A stretch of 64,000 bases of DNA from Pseudopyrenochaeta lycopersici (lineage: Eukaryota; Ascomycota; Dothideomycetes; Pleosporales; Pseudopyrenochaetaceae). The notes beneath the pieces are model-generated. The model was not told the origin of the DNA. It searched no databases and saw nothing but the letters and a program-made list of their open reading frames with translations. The first letter of the stretch is position 1. The number at the start of each line of letters is the position of its first letter. The DNA lies in contig NHZP01000005.1 in the NCBI GenBank assembly GCA_003313425.1, forward strand, positions 62,001 to 126,000, given 5' to 3'. Shown here one piece after another: positions 10,963-22,368 of the stretch. Made by a program: the position numbers and the translations under genes.

Positions 10963-12278
10963 CTAATATGTCGGCCCCACACAAAGCGCAGTTTTCTCCT
11001 TAAGCGACGCATCGCACCCGTCGCCCGCCGCCAACGACAGATTAACCTCATGGAACAACACCGTATCGATGCCGTTCGCCAGACAGATCTTCACGCACAA
11101 ATCCCCACTGACAACCACATGCCACTTCCCGCACTCCATCGTCGTACCTTGAGCCACCGTTGCACCTTCAGGCGGCACGACTTTCGTCTTCGCGTGTCTA
11201 TCCACTGGGACGGGAGTGGGGTTCGGAACCGCTGGTTTTGTTAGATTAACAAATGTGCCGCCTTGGGGCGATACACAAATGACTTTTCCGTAGAAATCGG
11301 TCGCGGGTTGCAGGTTTGTGCACGCCAGGTCAACCCACGAGTTATATCGCTGCACCATTCCGTACTCAAGACCAAGTGCTTTTTCGACTTTGAAACATGT
11401 TTCGGTCGGCTGGAGGGTGTGCGTTAGGCATGTCAATGGCAGGCAGAGGCTCAGGCCGGGAGTGATGCTCGAGCAGTTCTTGACTACATCTTGGTTCCCC
11501 ATGTACAGGCCGGGAGCGGAGATACTATTACCGCCGGCTATTGACGCACACGTATCGCCTTGTTCGGTGGTGTAGCGCTTACTGCTTAGACAGTATGGCT
11601 GCACCACAGGTTCAGGTTTGTTGAGGGGTGGCGGGATCTCAGTTGGGCCTTTTGTTCCACATGCTGTATAGATGTATTCCAACTGTGTCTTGTAGTTCTC
11701 GTCGTAGACCGAGTATTGCGATGCTTGCATCACCGCGAGTCTACGAGCTTAGCAAGTGTGGCACAACTCGGCGCGAGGCATTTTTTCGATGCTGTCCACC
11801 GCTGTGAAGTTTGCGATAACATCTATTTTGCCTTGTGGTTAGCTAACATTGACAATTCGCGGCATGGATACATACTATTGCAATACGCTCGAGGCGGCCG
11901 TGGATCCTTCACGCATGTCTCGTTGTATCCAGCCCACATGTATCCTCCATACCTAGTGGGAACACCTTCACTAACAGATTTGCCAGCGCAACTCACCGCG
12001 ACGCTGTCGAACCATGACTTCAAGGAAGACAAGCAGCCTTGAGTGCAGATGGCATCCGTCAGAGCCACATCCAGATCCCCGCGATATGAAAGCCGTTGGA
12101 ATTCCTGAACATAAGGTGTACACTCGATTGTTGCTGTCAGGGCTACTCGGCACTGTTCGCCTAAGGTATCGTCGATGAGGGTAGAATTATCATAGATTGT
12201 AAACTGTGCGTTGACAAGGCGACTTCCTGGAATCAGGCCGAAGAGAATGACTACGGTCGCTCTGGTGAGGCGAACCAT
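10963..12278 (-). pseudogene. secreted three-LysM protein, one premature stop
   Basis: Minus-strand gene of two exons: 12278-11876 and 11822-10963, 420 codons. The 53-bp intron 11875-11823 (GTATGT donor, GCTAAC branch, TAG acceptor) joins ...AYCN to NVIANFT. The start MVRLTRATVVILFGL gives a signal peptide ending near VNAQ. An N-terminal Cys-containing region of about 190 residues is typical of larger fungal LysM effectors. It is followed by three LysM units: YCLSSKRYTTEQGDTC..., LTHTLQPTETC... and CGKWHVVVSGDLC.... A TAA at 11751-11749 (codon 159) interrupts the conserved ELCHTC-x-ARRLAVMQASQYS stretch; CAA->TAA by RIP is the simplest origin. Splicing cannot remove it without deleting conserved residues, since no usable donor precedes the nearby tag. 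It faces away from the chitinase and shares its 5' intergenic region, suggesting joint regulation. Predicted role is chitin binding outside the cell. Confidence 0.85.
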
Positions 12279-13421
12279 GACGGCTCAATTGGGAGACAAG
12301 TCGATGTGGCTGTCGTCAGAATCTGTGAATGTTGTGAATCAGAAAAGATCTCTCTTGCTCGCACAATGCAGCACGAAGTCGGTATGACGTCCTACAGGGG
12401 ACGTAAACCTTGGCAAGGAAACAGCGCGGTAGACCTAGTCAATGCTTTCACGCAGGCTCAACCAGCAACAGTTGCCTTAGTCTAATGATAGTCTCGAGCT
12501 TCAAGATTAAACACAGGGATGACTTCTCGAGGTACGCTAACTCCCAGACCATATTTGCCGGCCTAGCTTCATGTCAGCGTCCAGTATTGGTAAGGGATGC
12601 AGAAGGATTGAGTGACCAAATCTGTGCCGCACAGCTACAGCTTTAGCAGTTCCATAATAATTGACTCAACTCGCCGCACCAGGCTGCATCGTCCGTTGTC
12701 GGTCTGGATGATCCCGCTATTGATCCGGCGCGCCAAGATCTAAAAATCTTCACTCGAAGTGCAAGGTGTATTCCGCGGACACTTGGGAGCGGGTGGTTAG
12801 CGGTCGGGCAAGACTGCAGATCTGGTACCTCGAGCGAGCGGCAGAATCGCGAACAACGTGCGATCGGCGCAATTTCGGCGCCCCCCGCATTTTGCAGGTT
12901 AGGCTGGCCGTTCGCCGGGTGGGCGGTTTAATCCGCTCCGAAAGATCGGGGGCGCCTGATAACCACGCCGCATCCACTAGCGCCCGCCGCACCACTACTC
13001 TTGCCGTCAGCCTGCGCAACTATCGCAGCCTCAACCTTGCTGCTCGCAATGGGCCTAAATTGGCGCCGGATCTCACGTCTAGACCGACTTTTCAGTGCTA
13101 ATGTCGGCCCATGCGACGGCTGTAACATCAGTCTGCCACTTGCTAAAGCTGTATACGGCACGGCACGTCTTGTCTAGCCGAGAAAGCTAGATGATATGGC
13201 TGCAGTGCTGACGGTAAGATGCGCAAGTGGGTAAGACAAGGTTCATCCGTCTTGAGTGACGTCCGAGCTGTTTTCAGGGCATCCACTGATGGCAGGGTGA
13301 AATGACCCTGATGTGAGGACTTTCGTTTTTTCCCCATCTCAGATGTCCTTGGGTGTATGAGCGCGCTCGTTTTCATTGAGAAAAGTATCAAGCGCCGCGT
13401 TGTCTATTGACGTTCTTCAAC
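12279..13421. promoter_or_regulatory. divergent promoter region between three-LysM gene and chitinase
   Basis: About 1.14 kb separates the two divergently transcribed chitin-related genes, so it should hold both promoters. No TATA box is obvious at either start. The middle (12720-13080) is strikingly GC-rich and contains the block repeated from 10508. Open frames here overlap on both strands and look like composition effects, so no gene is called. Confidence 0.5.
12947..12979 (+). repeat. GC-rich repeated block, copy 2 (in the divergent promoter)
   Basis: 33-bp partner of 10508-10539, ending CGCCGCATCCACTA. Its location between LysM and chitinase starts makes a regulatory role conceivable, but it could equally be a remnant of an old duplication or mobile element. 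Confidence 0.55.
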
Positions 13422-16400
13422 ATGTCGCTCTTACGCGTCTTGCTTAGCGCTTTTCTTTTTGCTGTCTTGATTCTAGCTCAAGACAATCGATGTGACAATG
13501 GCTCCTGCAAGATTGGCTGTTGCAACGAGTTTGGGTGGTGCGGTTTTGGCCCGAAATGTAAGTTTACCATGTATCAGCTGTAAGCTCTTCTTGGGACTGA
13601 TAGGGTAGTTTGCGGTGCCGACACTTGCAAGCTAGACTGCGGTCGAAAGGCCGAGTGCAACCCGGGATTTGGATCAGAATGGGCGACACGAGACAAATGT
13701 CCCTTGAATGTCTGCTGCTCAGAGCACGGCTTCTGTAGTGTAAGACATTATGAGTCCCTCATCAAGCCTGTGTTGACACGGCTAGACCACGGAGGAGTTC
13801 TGTGGTGACAAGAAGGTCGCCCACAAGACATGCTCAAAAGACAATGGCAACGCCCTTATTGTCGGATACTACGAGGGCTGGGCTAAGAACCGCCCCTGCA
13901 ACGTCTTTTAGCCTGAGCAGATTCCAATCGGGCTTTACACGCACATCAACTTTGCCTTCGCAATCATCGACCCGAAAACGTTCAAGATTACTCCTTCTTC
14001 CCCAGACGATGTGAATCTTTACAAGCGTCTCATGCTTTTGAAGCAAAAAGATGCAAAGTTGAAGGTCTACATTGCTGTCGGCGGCTGGGCTTTCAATGAC
14101 CCAGGTCCAACGGCTACCACCTTCTCCGACCTTGCCGCATCAGTGCCAAGGCAGAAAATCTTCATGGAGTCCTTGTTGTCATTCATGTCGACGTATAGCT
14201 TTGATGGTATCGACTTGGATTGGTAAGTTCCCCTGGGCGTATTAATGTGCTCAAGCTAACCACGCTGTCACTGCATAGGGAGTATCCGGTGGCTGATGAC
14301 CGCTCCGGTAGAGAAGTCGACTTTAACAATTTCCCTAAATTCATGACCCGTCTCAAACAGACGCTTTCTGGTGCTAGCAAAGGACTGACCATCACCCTAC
14401 CCGCATCGTACTGGTATCTTCAACATTTCGACCTGGCCAACCTCGTATGTCTACAACGGCTGATCCTCAACCCGCAGAACTAATGGTTTGCCAGGCGAAG
14501 TCCGTCGATTGGTTCAACATCATGTCCTACGATCTGCACGGTACGTGGCAATAACAAAGTTACTGGTCTTAAGATGTATGACACTGACTGTGCCCTAAGG
14601 AACTTGGGATCAAGGCAACAAGTGGACAGGTGCATTCCTGAACTCGCATACCAACTTAACCGAAATCGATCTTGCCCTCGATTTGCTCTGGCGAAACGAC
14701 ATCAACCCTTCGAAGGTGGTTATGGGGCTTGCCTTCTACGGACGCACATTCTCTGTGACGAGCGAGTCTTGCAAAACACCTGGATGCACGTATCAATCCG
14801 GTGGTCAGAAAGGCAAATGCAGTAAAGAAGTTAGTATCCTCCTCAACTCCGAGATTGACGATCTAGTCAAGGAACACAGTGTGACTCCGACTCTATACAA
14901 GAAGGAAACAGCGAAAGTAGCAACCTGGGGCAACCAGTGGGTTGCATATGACGACGAAGAGACCCTCATCATGAAATCTGAGCATGCGCAAACAATGTGC
15001 CTGGGAGGTTTAATGGTTTGGGCCATCAGCCACGACACTCAAGACGCCAAATATCACAAAGCTCTCGCCAAGGCCGCCAACCGAAAGATCGCTCTGCCTA
15101 TGACGGATGGGTCCGGTGATGCCTTCGAAAACACCGAAGTAGCTGCTGATACGTGCAAGTGGACGAACTGTAGAGAAAGTATGGATGTCCCTTTCGTATT
15201 CATATCCTCACGATCAGTACACTAACGCTCACATAGGCTGTCCAACTAGGTGGGTTCACATCAAACGCAGCGATTCGAGAGGCAAGAAAGACGAATACAT
15301 GTACGATGAATCGAGCTGCGGTCCGAAAGGAGTACACAACTTCTGCTGCCCTCCCGCACCTTCGCACCCCTCATGTGGGTGGTACACGCAGACCAACGGG
15401 AAATGCGATCCCACGTGCCCCACAGACATGATCGAGATTGGTTCATACAAGAAGAATTGCAAGCAAGGAACCTATCAATCGGCCTGCTGTAGCAGCAACT
15501 ACAAAAGCATGAAACTTTACACCAAGGGCGAGTGGGGCAAATACCCGATGTGTGAGGAAACATCATCATGCCCGGCCGGAGACTCCAAAAAGAAGGACCT
15601 CCTTGGGTCGGCAAACGCAGGCAGTGGCCAAGCAATCTGTAATGCCTACTACAAAGGACAGATCCTGCCGAAGGACCCGCCAAACGAACGTAAGTTCTGC
15701 TATAACGGCAGCAACACGAAGGAGAGATTCTCAGACTGTGTCTGGTATGGAGGGGTCGGTGCCATGCCGTCAGGAGCGCCCAAGGACTGGTGTCTCAGTG
15801 GTTGCCCGAACAACCGCGTGCGAATAGCCATAGGATACGACAAGAAGTGTGCCAACTTCTCTTACAGGGCTCTTTGCTGTGTGCCGCATTTGACAGATAC
15901 CATTCAGACCGAGAACCCACTCCTGGATGAATACCGCGATGCGCTAGCAGAATATATCAAGGATCCAAAATGCGTGAATCCTGGCTTCGCGAGCCGCGAT
16001 TTGCACGCCCTGTCGCACCGAGCCGAGAAGATCTCAACAAGAACAGTCCAGGCTCTTCTCCTCGCCCTGATCGTGCAAACTGGGTCTAATGCCTTATACG
16101 ACATGAGGCAGGAGATATGGAACAGAGCCATGGAACGCTACACATATCTACAGTTCCCAAGCCTACGCGACTACATCAAAAGCACCGAGGCCTATCGCAC
16201 GCAAGGCCCGATCCAAATCAGTTCAAACATCATCTGCAGCCCCAATTACTGGAACTCGCTTGCTGCAAAAACACAGGATGAAAAGGTGATCTGCATCGAT
16301 AGCATCGTATGTAAAGGCGAAGAATGCGAGCTATCCAACCTCAATCCCAGAGCAGAGTCACTGATTCGCCCTCACAAGCACAGCCACCACAACCACCTTC

Positions 16401-17493
16401 ACAGGGCGAATCATGGCAAAAGAAAACTTGACAAACGTGTCAGATCAGCCCGAGACTATACAGTCAATATCCCCGGGGGTACGGTCACAATCACATTGCC
16501 ATCAGTAAGTCCCTCCATCTCAAGCGCTTGTCCGTATGCTGACACATTCTAGTATCCCTCAATAAGTGACTATAAACAAGATGATCCAGCAAAGGATGAA
16601 GTAGTCGACTTTGTTAACAGAAATGATTGTACGTCAACTGCCATACAACATTATGCCCTTCCAACAGGAGAATTTTATGAAGGTATGTGTTCGAAACCTG
16701 GAGGCACTAACTGGGTGACATTCGCTAATGATAGTGTCAGTGGAACATCCATTCGATGGCAATGTCGTGGGTATATTCATGCAGGATGCCGTTGCTGGAA
16801 GGTGTGAATGTCCAGAGCTCCACTAAGATACATTGCTGACACAAGTTACAACTGGACAGACTCCGAAGTGGTGCCACTGCACAAACTGGTGCGGTTTTCG
16901 CAACCTTTTTCCGTGAGGTACGACTAATGCCAGCAAATATCGGTGCGCCGCCTCTTGCTGGAGGTGCAGACTATACGAGACTTCTTGACCGAGTCATGGA
17001 TAGCGTCGGCAGCCTGACTAACATTGCCAACTTTGTGTTTGCTCACGAAGACATCAACGCGGTCAAAGGTAGAGTAGGTTGTCTTCCGTTCCGACGCACG
17101 TTTTGCAGAGAAGCTAATCAATTCTACTCGGAATAGCTGGCGCGAGGATTGAATGCTATGTCCGTCGATAACGTTCGGATATACTCCTCCAGTTTCAACG
17201 TCGCGGAAATAAGAAAGGTACTGCTCTGTTTGCGGGCCAGTATAGGCATGATTCGTTACCTCAACTATCGAGGCATACCTGATGTCAATACGCGCCTCAC
17301 AAACGTTGTAAACAATATAGGCGCTCAGTGGAATCACGGACAGGCGATGTGGAACGCTGATCCGGCGATGGCCAGCAGGCCAACTACTGTTGGCGATTTC
17401 TGGAGCGAATGGGTGCAAGATTATTATCCATGGCTCATTCTGCACACCACAACCTGGGTTCAAAATACGATCACGACGATGCAAGGAAACTAG
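13422..17493 (+). pseudogene. multi-module GH18 chitinase (killer-toxin-like, subgroup C type) with one in-frame stop
   Basis: Eleven exons can be read: 13422-13557, 13609-13739, 13786-14222, 14279-14444, 14495-14540, 14600-15178, 15237-16504, 16553-16682, 16735-16801, 16860-17073 and 17137-17493. Introns are 46-63 bp with good branch sites; phases agree throughout and give 1176 codons before the TAG. A signal peptide (about residues 1-20) is followed by two Cys-rich hevein-like CBM18 units (about 22-50 and 74-98). The GH18 barrel follows with an intact catalytic DGIDLDWEYP (D229, D232, D234, E236). Beyond about 450 lies a long Cys-rich tail with repeated GCP...C...CC units, as in fungal subgroup C chitinases related to yeast killer-toxin chitinase subunits. 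Those enzymes usually carry N-terminal LysM modules; here there are none, but two LysM genes lie next door. One TAG at 13909-13911 (codon 131, in CNVF-x-PEQI) truncates it before the catalytic site; it fits RIP of CAG or TGG. Exon borders are inferred from sequence only. Confidence 0.88.
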
Positions 17494-17735
17494 GCTCCCA
17501 GGACTGGTGATAATGCTAGGATCGTGCTAGAGATTCTGGCTAGCCTGGAGTCACAACTCGTAGGCTTGACTATCGATACTTCAAGGATGAACTAGTTGTT
17601 CATCAATAGATCAGGCTGTGTTGACTGGGAAACATGAAGCTTTGGAGAATCAAACAACAATATGCTGGAAGTCTCCCATTAATCTCAAATCGTTCAGACA
17701 TTTGTTCACATCTCTTTTAACAACAAGCTACCAAA

Positions 17736-18350
17736 TCAATATGCCACGTTTTCCCAAATCTCCAGGTGATTCCCCCCAATCGCTCGAGGAGCAATTCTCT
17801 GCAGGTCATTATACTCCAGTTCCTTCCACAATTCCACTATCTCTGCGGCTTTCATTAGCATCCAACCGAAATAGCTTTGTCCACCCAGCCACGTATTCCG
17901 TGGAACGTAGTCCGCGGCTTCATAGTCTGCCTGGACGCACTTAATAAGGAAGGCGTCGGCATCCGAGAGGACCTCCTCGTCCGCCAAAAGGAAAACGCGA
18001 TGGGACCGGAAATCTGCATTCATCGGAACACCTCCGTCGCCGTTCCTGTACAGCAGTCGAAGCTGCTCCATGCTCAGGCCCTCCAGCGCAGGGTCCGAGC
18101 GCGCATCGAGACGGAAGAGAGACCATACCTGTTGAACTGCGGGGTCATCTGCAGTGGTGTGACACACTCTCAAAGTCGCAGCGTATGCCTGGGTTTGAAT
18201 TTTTTGGAGGAGTTGCTGCCATCGCTGATCAGTCGATGGCCCATAGGCCGTGCGGTAAATGGTGTAGCCCCAGTTTCGAAAGTCATCCACGATTGCTACG
18301 GTTTCTGAGAGGTAGCGGAGCCGTTCGTGCCAATCAGCGGCATCGACCAT
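17736..18350 (-). CDS. hypothetical protein, 204 aa, intact
   Basis: A single uninterrupted minus-strand frame begins MVDAADWHERLRYLSETV and ends at TAG 17738-17736... reading frame of 204 codons plus stop. No family is recognised. It is soluble-looking: no signal peptide, no membrane segment, many Asp/Glu/Arg and Trp residues, and a mixed helical pattern. Its 3' end faces the chitinase 3' end (tail to tail, about 240 bp apart). It is the only gene in the island without a premature stop, and its codon use looks like ordinary fungal coding DNA. Competing plus-strand frames over the same bases are shorter and lack sense. It may be a separate housekeeping-type or secondary gene and not part of the chitin set. 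Confidence 0.7.
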   Translation of the reverse strand: MVDAADWHERLRYLSETVAIVDDFRNWGYTIYRTAYGPSTDQRWQQLLQKIQTQAYAATLRVCHTTADDPAVQQVWSLFRLDARSDPALEGLSMEQLRLLYRNGDGGVPMNADFRSHRVFLLADEEVLSDADAFLIKCVQADYEAADYVPRNTWLGGQSYFGWMLMKAAEIVELWKELEYNDLQRIAPRAIGGNHLEIWENVAY

Positions 18351-18734
18351 GATTGGTGCAATAAGAACCAGTTCGAGAGTTTAGGGCTGCCGGTATCGTA
18401 GGATGCGATTATTTGAGATTGATCGCTTGCGCTCGTCTTCCAGGTTGGTCAGCGTATGACTTCGTTGGTGTCGTTGGAAAAAAATCGTGTTAACAAGCAG
18501 TTGACAGCGGAGTGATGCGCGCACGGAGGATCGGGGTAGAGTCGGTGAGCAACATCAACCACGCGGGCCTGGGCAGTCTCCACAAATTGTCGCATGATGT
18601 TCCCTACCTGCACCAGCCTCGAGATGAATATCGGCGGCCTGAAGCTAGCTCAAAATGGCATACACGGCGTTGTGATGCTTCTAGTTCATGGGGAATCCTG
18701 AAACACCCGGGTGATTAACAAAAATTAATCACCC
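18351..18734. other. intergenic edge of the gene island, with a hairpin at the boundary
   Basis: 5' flank of the 204-aa gene, of normal base composition. It ends in a perfect 10-bp stem (GGGTGATTAA at 18709-18718, 6-nt loop, partner at 18725-18734). Immediately right of this hairpin the sequence turns into TA-rich RIPed repeat. The hairpin may mark a transposon end. Confidence 0.5.
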
Positions 18735-18839
18735 AGGCTCCCCACGTTAAGGCTTGGATATCCATTACCTCCCGCGTCTACGGACAACCCTAACATTACA
18801 AAGCTAAATAACTATATATTAGTAGGGCCTATCTAGATG

Positions 18840-19081
18840 AATTAAGCCGTACTTGTCGCGGAAACGCCAATCCAACTGGAGGTAGATTCAATAGATACGA
18901 CTGGGAAAACTACAGTAGAAACGCGTACTATCCTAACTAAATAGGTAGCTAAGGCCCAGAGAGTTATTACTAGAGCTACAAGAGCAGAGGAACAGAATAA
19001 TGCAATTAATGAAGCAATCCAGCTTTTTTACCCTTATGTAACCCAGGAAGGTCAGTACAACGCTCTACGACATCTTATCTG
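18840..19081 (+). pseudogene. coding-like fragment of an unidentified repeat
   Basis: One plus frame runs about 80 codons with a single TAG. It includes AQRVITRATRAEEQNNAI and NEAIQLFYPYVTQEGQYNA. It stops making sense exactly where homology to 47294 begins. The character (charged, helical) suggests an element-encoded protein, but it is not recognised. Confidence 0.4.
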
Positions 19082-19577
19082 TTTTAATAGTAAAATATTA
19101 TCTATATGGCTAAGTTCTAAATTTCTTTAGCGCCTATAATACTACCTTACACTTAAGCTTTATTAAGTACTAGAGACTCTTAGCTTTTAACTATATTATA
19201 CTTTTAAATTAATATAAGTGTCTTTTTTTGTCTACTCTAATCTGTTTTAGAGACGCGCCTACGCCTTCCTTACTTGCGTCTACTACTATAAAAAGTATAC
19301 CTCTATTCTTATAATTAGGACTTACTAATACTAGAGCTAAAGTAATATATTACTTTAAGGTACTTATAGCCTCTTATTAAGCCTCCTACTATATCTATTT
19401 AATACTAGTTCTTATTAACTAGAATAGGGGCTTTACGTAAATAGTAAAGCTAGGCACCTATATCCTATAGTAGATACAGATACCTATAAACGCCCTTACT
19501 TCTTTTATATTTCTATATTCTAGCTAATCTAGAATCTTAGCTACTTTCTATTAATCTAGATATCTCCTTTACGTAGT
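19082..19577 (-). mobile_element. gypsy pol fragment, duplicate of 47294-47788
   Basis: About 495 bp is collinear with 47294-47788, differing mainly by transitions. On the minus strand both copies read as the RT-to-RNase H junction (CIYYRI-x-VPSFTIRVKPLF then FIVVDVSKEGVGASL) of a Ty3/gypsy-like pol, with many stops. The left end abuts the coding-like fragment and the right end stops at 19577. Confidence 0.75.
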
Positions 19578-20111
19578 GTGGAGTTAACAAGGTGGTTCGG
19601 CTTAATCCCGCAGTTCTGGTGTTGTGAATAAGAGGTGACGCTGGAGTTAAATGTGCGTGAATAACAGGAGCAGCCCTACCTGTGCAGTCTGCTAGAAACG
19701 AAGATAAGTATAGAGCCTAATTAAAAGTAATAAGCAAAATAGTCTAAAATCTTATTAAATTAACGTAGCTAATATACTAGCTACTTCGCAAAATCTTAGT
19801 TTTAAAGTAAATTATTGTAGTGTATAGTATATAGTGCATAGTGTTAAGATCTCTCGCATCTCTAAGTCTTATTACTAAATTTTGCTAATAAAGGAAACCT
19901 ATTATTACCTAATTACTTAGGTACCCTATATAATAGTATAAACATCCCCTACTTTAAGCTTAGTTCTATTAAGCTTCTAAATCCTACTTATTATTCCTTC
20001 TCCTTATAAGTAGAACTACTAGTAGGAGGAGAAGAGAACTAAGATAAGATATAAAAGAAAGAAAGATAGAAATTATTACTCTATAAATAAAAGGAAGGTA
20101 GTATAAGCTAT
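19578..20111. other. unidentified segment, first 130 bp little RIPed
   Basis: It begins TGTGGAGTTAACAAGG with normal CA/TG content to about 19710, then becomes TA-rich. It might be the start of an LTR (TG...) but no second copy or end is visible here. It ends at the CTAT target duplication of the large LTR element. Confidence 0.4.
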
Positions 20112-20439
20112 TGTGCCGATGCACTTAGTAACGTAGTTACCGAGGGCATCTCAGCTAGGATTAGGTAGGCTTGGCCAGGAAATCCGGGTATAAAGGTAGA
20201 TAGATAGGACCTCCTTAGGAGGCATCGAATCCACTAAGTACTACCCACGCTGTACTGTTAAGTCCTGCTTTACTAGAGTCTCGATCATTTAATTCATCGT
20301 TGCCTATCCACCTTTGTCTACCTTGTTACCTGTCCCCGCACCTCACCATCTCAACTAACACAAGATGCTTAGTTACTTCTACTGCGCGCAAGGCTACTAT
20401 TAAAAGGGAGAAGTTAGCTAAGGCCTCTGTTCCTGCACA
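20112..20439 (+). repeat. 5' LTR of the large host element
   Basis: 328 bp, TGTGCCGATG...CCTGCACA, the same length as its partner at 40663-40990. It is preceded by CTAT. This copy is more TA-rich (more RIPed) than the right one in several blocks. Confidence 0.92.
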
Positions 20440-20699
20440 AATTAGCGAAGCCTAAGGGGCTAAATTTCATCAACTTCTTAGTGCAACCTCGAGATCCCCT
20501 AAGCCGCTGCTATTAGAAAATAACAGAAAGGGGTAAAAACGACCCTAAGACTAATCTAGATAGGTAATTTTTAAGCTTTAAGTAAGGCTTACCTGTAGCC
20601 TTTTATTTAAGATACGCATAACAGTATGTATAAAAAGGATACATAGTCAGTTATTAGTTATCAGCTAGTTATTAGAAAATTAAGTAAGTAAGAAATTAG

Positions 20700-21875
20700 T
20701 TCTTAGACAGGAACTAACGAAGGATCGAAGCCGTTAAGTTTAAGTTTAAGGTATTAAGTATTAAGGAGAAAAACACTGAGTCCTATAGACAATTAATCAA
20801 ACAAAACACAAAATACCTAGTAAACTAAGAATCTAAGTTTAAATGTTAACTAGTAAGTCAACCTACGAGGAATTTCTATCTAAACTTAGTTACTACAGAG
20901 AAACTCTATAAATAGCTATCAAGATATTAGACGAGGAGGAGCACTCGCCAGCTACCCTTACGCCTGCGCCTGAGCGAGCTAGCAATAACAAGACAAAAGA
21001 CATTAAGACCTTGAGTTAAACAAGAAAAGAACAGACAATAGACATGCTAACTGCCCCAAATATAAGCAGGAGAAACGTGTTGCTGCCTATAAGGCACGGC
21101 ACTGGCCTAGTGTTTAACAGAACTAACGCGACTAAGTTCCTTAAGAGCTATAATTACCGCGCGGAAAACAGAAGTCTTAATTAAGAGGAGAGACTCCGCG
21201 TACTTCCTAACTTCTGTGATAATAAATATAGTAACTTTATTAAAAGATCCCTTAAGTTTAAAGGGAGAGATTAGGAAAGCCTTTAAGAGCTTATTAAGGA
21301 ATACTAGAAAGATAAGGATAAAAGTGCTAAAATAGGAACACGTACGTACCTTAAGGATTACATTACTTAATTAGCGCTGCAGTTCCCTAGCTTACCTAGC
21401 TATTACGCTAACTTCCTTATTTATGCAGAAGCCTGTATTAAGTTAGGAAACATATCTAAGAAAGAAAAAGGCTACCTATTCTACTAAGGCCTGCCTGCTA
21501 AGGATAGAGAAGACGTACTTATTAGGATACCTAACAGCCTAGAAGGAAGGCGTTTAGAAACCTACTACATAGAAAGCATCTATAAGTTTATAAAAAAGAT
21601 ATACTAGTAAAAGGAGGAATTAAAGGAGGTAGCTGCTGCGGAATAACAACTACTTACTTAACATAACACTATCGTGCGCAAAACCTCCTCCTTAGCTTTA
21701 GAAGAGGTAAGAAAGGTAGTTAAAAAGAAGAAAGGGCCTTAACTACCTAAGGTCAACGATAAAGTAATAGATCTCGTACAAGCCTTTAAAGACGTTAGAA
21801 TTAACGTTACTAAGTTAACTAAGGTTATAAACTAAAATAAGGCTATTACAAAAGCCCTCTAGTCTCCTGCGAATT
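20700..21875 (+). pseudogene. gag-like ORF of the host element, split by an insertion
   Basis: The plus strand carries a lysine/glutamate-rich frame with many stops, consistent with a gag protein. It is interrupted at 21875 by the nested gypsy element and resumes at 28839, where the target GAATT is duplicated. It is interrupted again at 29131 by the DNA transposon and continues from 31253. No domain can be named with certainty. Confidence 0.55.
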
Positions 21876-22268
21876 TGTGAAGAATCTTAAGGGCTATCGG
21901 TGAGGATAACCAATAAGACTGCAAGGTTAGTTCTCTGGGATAGAGTAAGGGACTAGATAGAAGGGGGTTTAATACTAAGACAGTAAGAGGGTGCTTCTGT
22001 AAAGAGTACTAAGGGTTAAGAACAATTAGTATTACTATTACTATACTGTAGAGTATAATATTAAGTTGAACATAATAAGCCATAAGGGTTTATTGTGGTA
22101 ACCTATATACATAACGCGCTCGTCGCGCTCGCCGCGAGCGCTGCGAGCGCTCGTCCTTAGCGGAGCGAGCGGTCATGTAACGCGTGACAGAGTGGAATAC
22201 TGGCGCTTCCTGACTGGCTGTCAGTACCTAAGGCTCTCCCTCCTTGTCCAGGATTCTAGATCCTAACA
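21876..22268 (-). repeat. 3' LTR of the nested gypsy element
   Basis: 393 bp. It contains a GC-rich palindromic block (about 22117-22170) made of repeated GCGCTCG/CGAGCGC words. Compared with the right LTR, this copy carries more TA where the partner has CA or TG, the direct footprint of RIP. Confidence 0.93.
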
Positions 22269-22368
22269 CCATCTCTCTCCTTCTTTAGGATTCGTCTTAA
22301 ATCACGTGATATATAGCTAGGTCGGCTTAAAGGCGGCGTACCCCGCGTCTGTAGTAATGTAAGATAAA

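Noticed and set aside
12750..13161. Overlapping frames of 77-111 codons on both strands in the divergent promoter
   Set aside because: They coincide with GC-rich DNA that lacks stops in several frames; no motif or splice logic.
13422..17493. Possible reassignment of TAG/TAA as sense codons
   Set aside because: Intact genes (17736-18350, 59188-60912) end normally at TAG/TAA and the excess stops sit in repeats with a CpA->TpA bias, so mutation explains them.
18709..18734. Hairpin as a transcription terminator
   Set aside because: It lies upstream of the 204-aa gene start, not after a gene, and eukaryotic genes do not use such terminators; kept only as a boundary mark.
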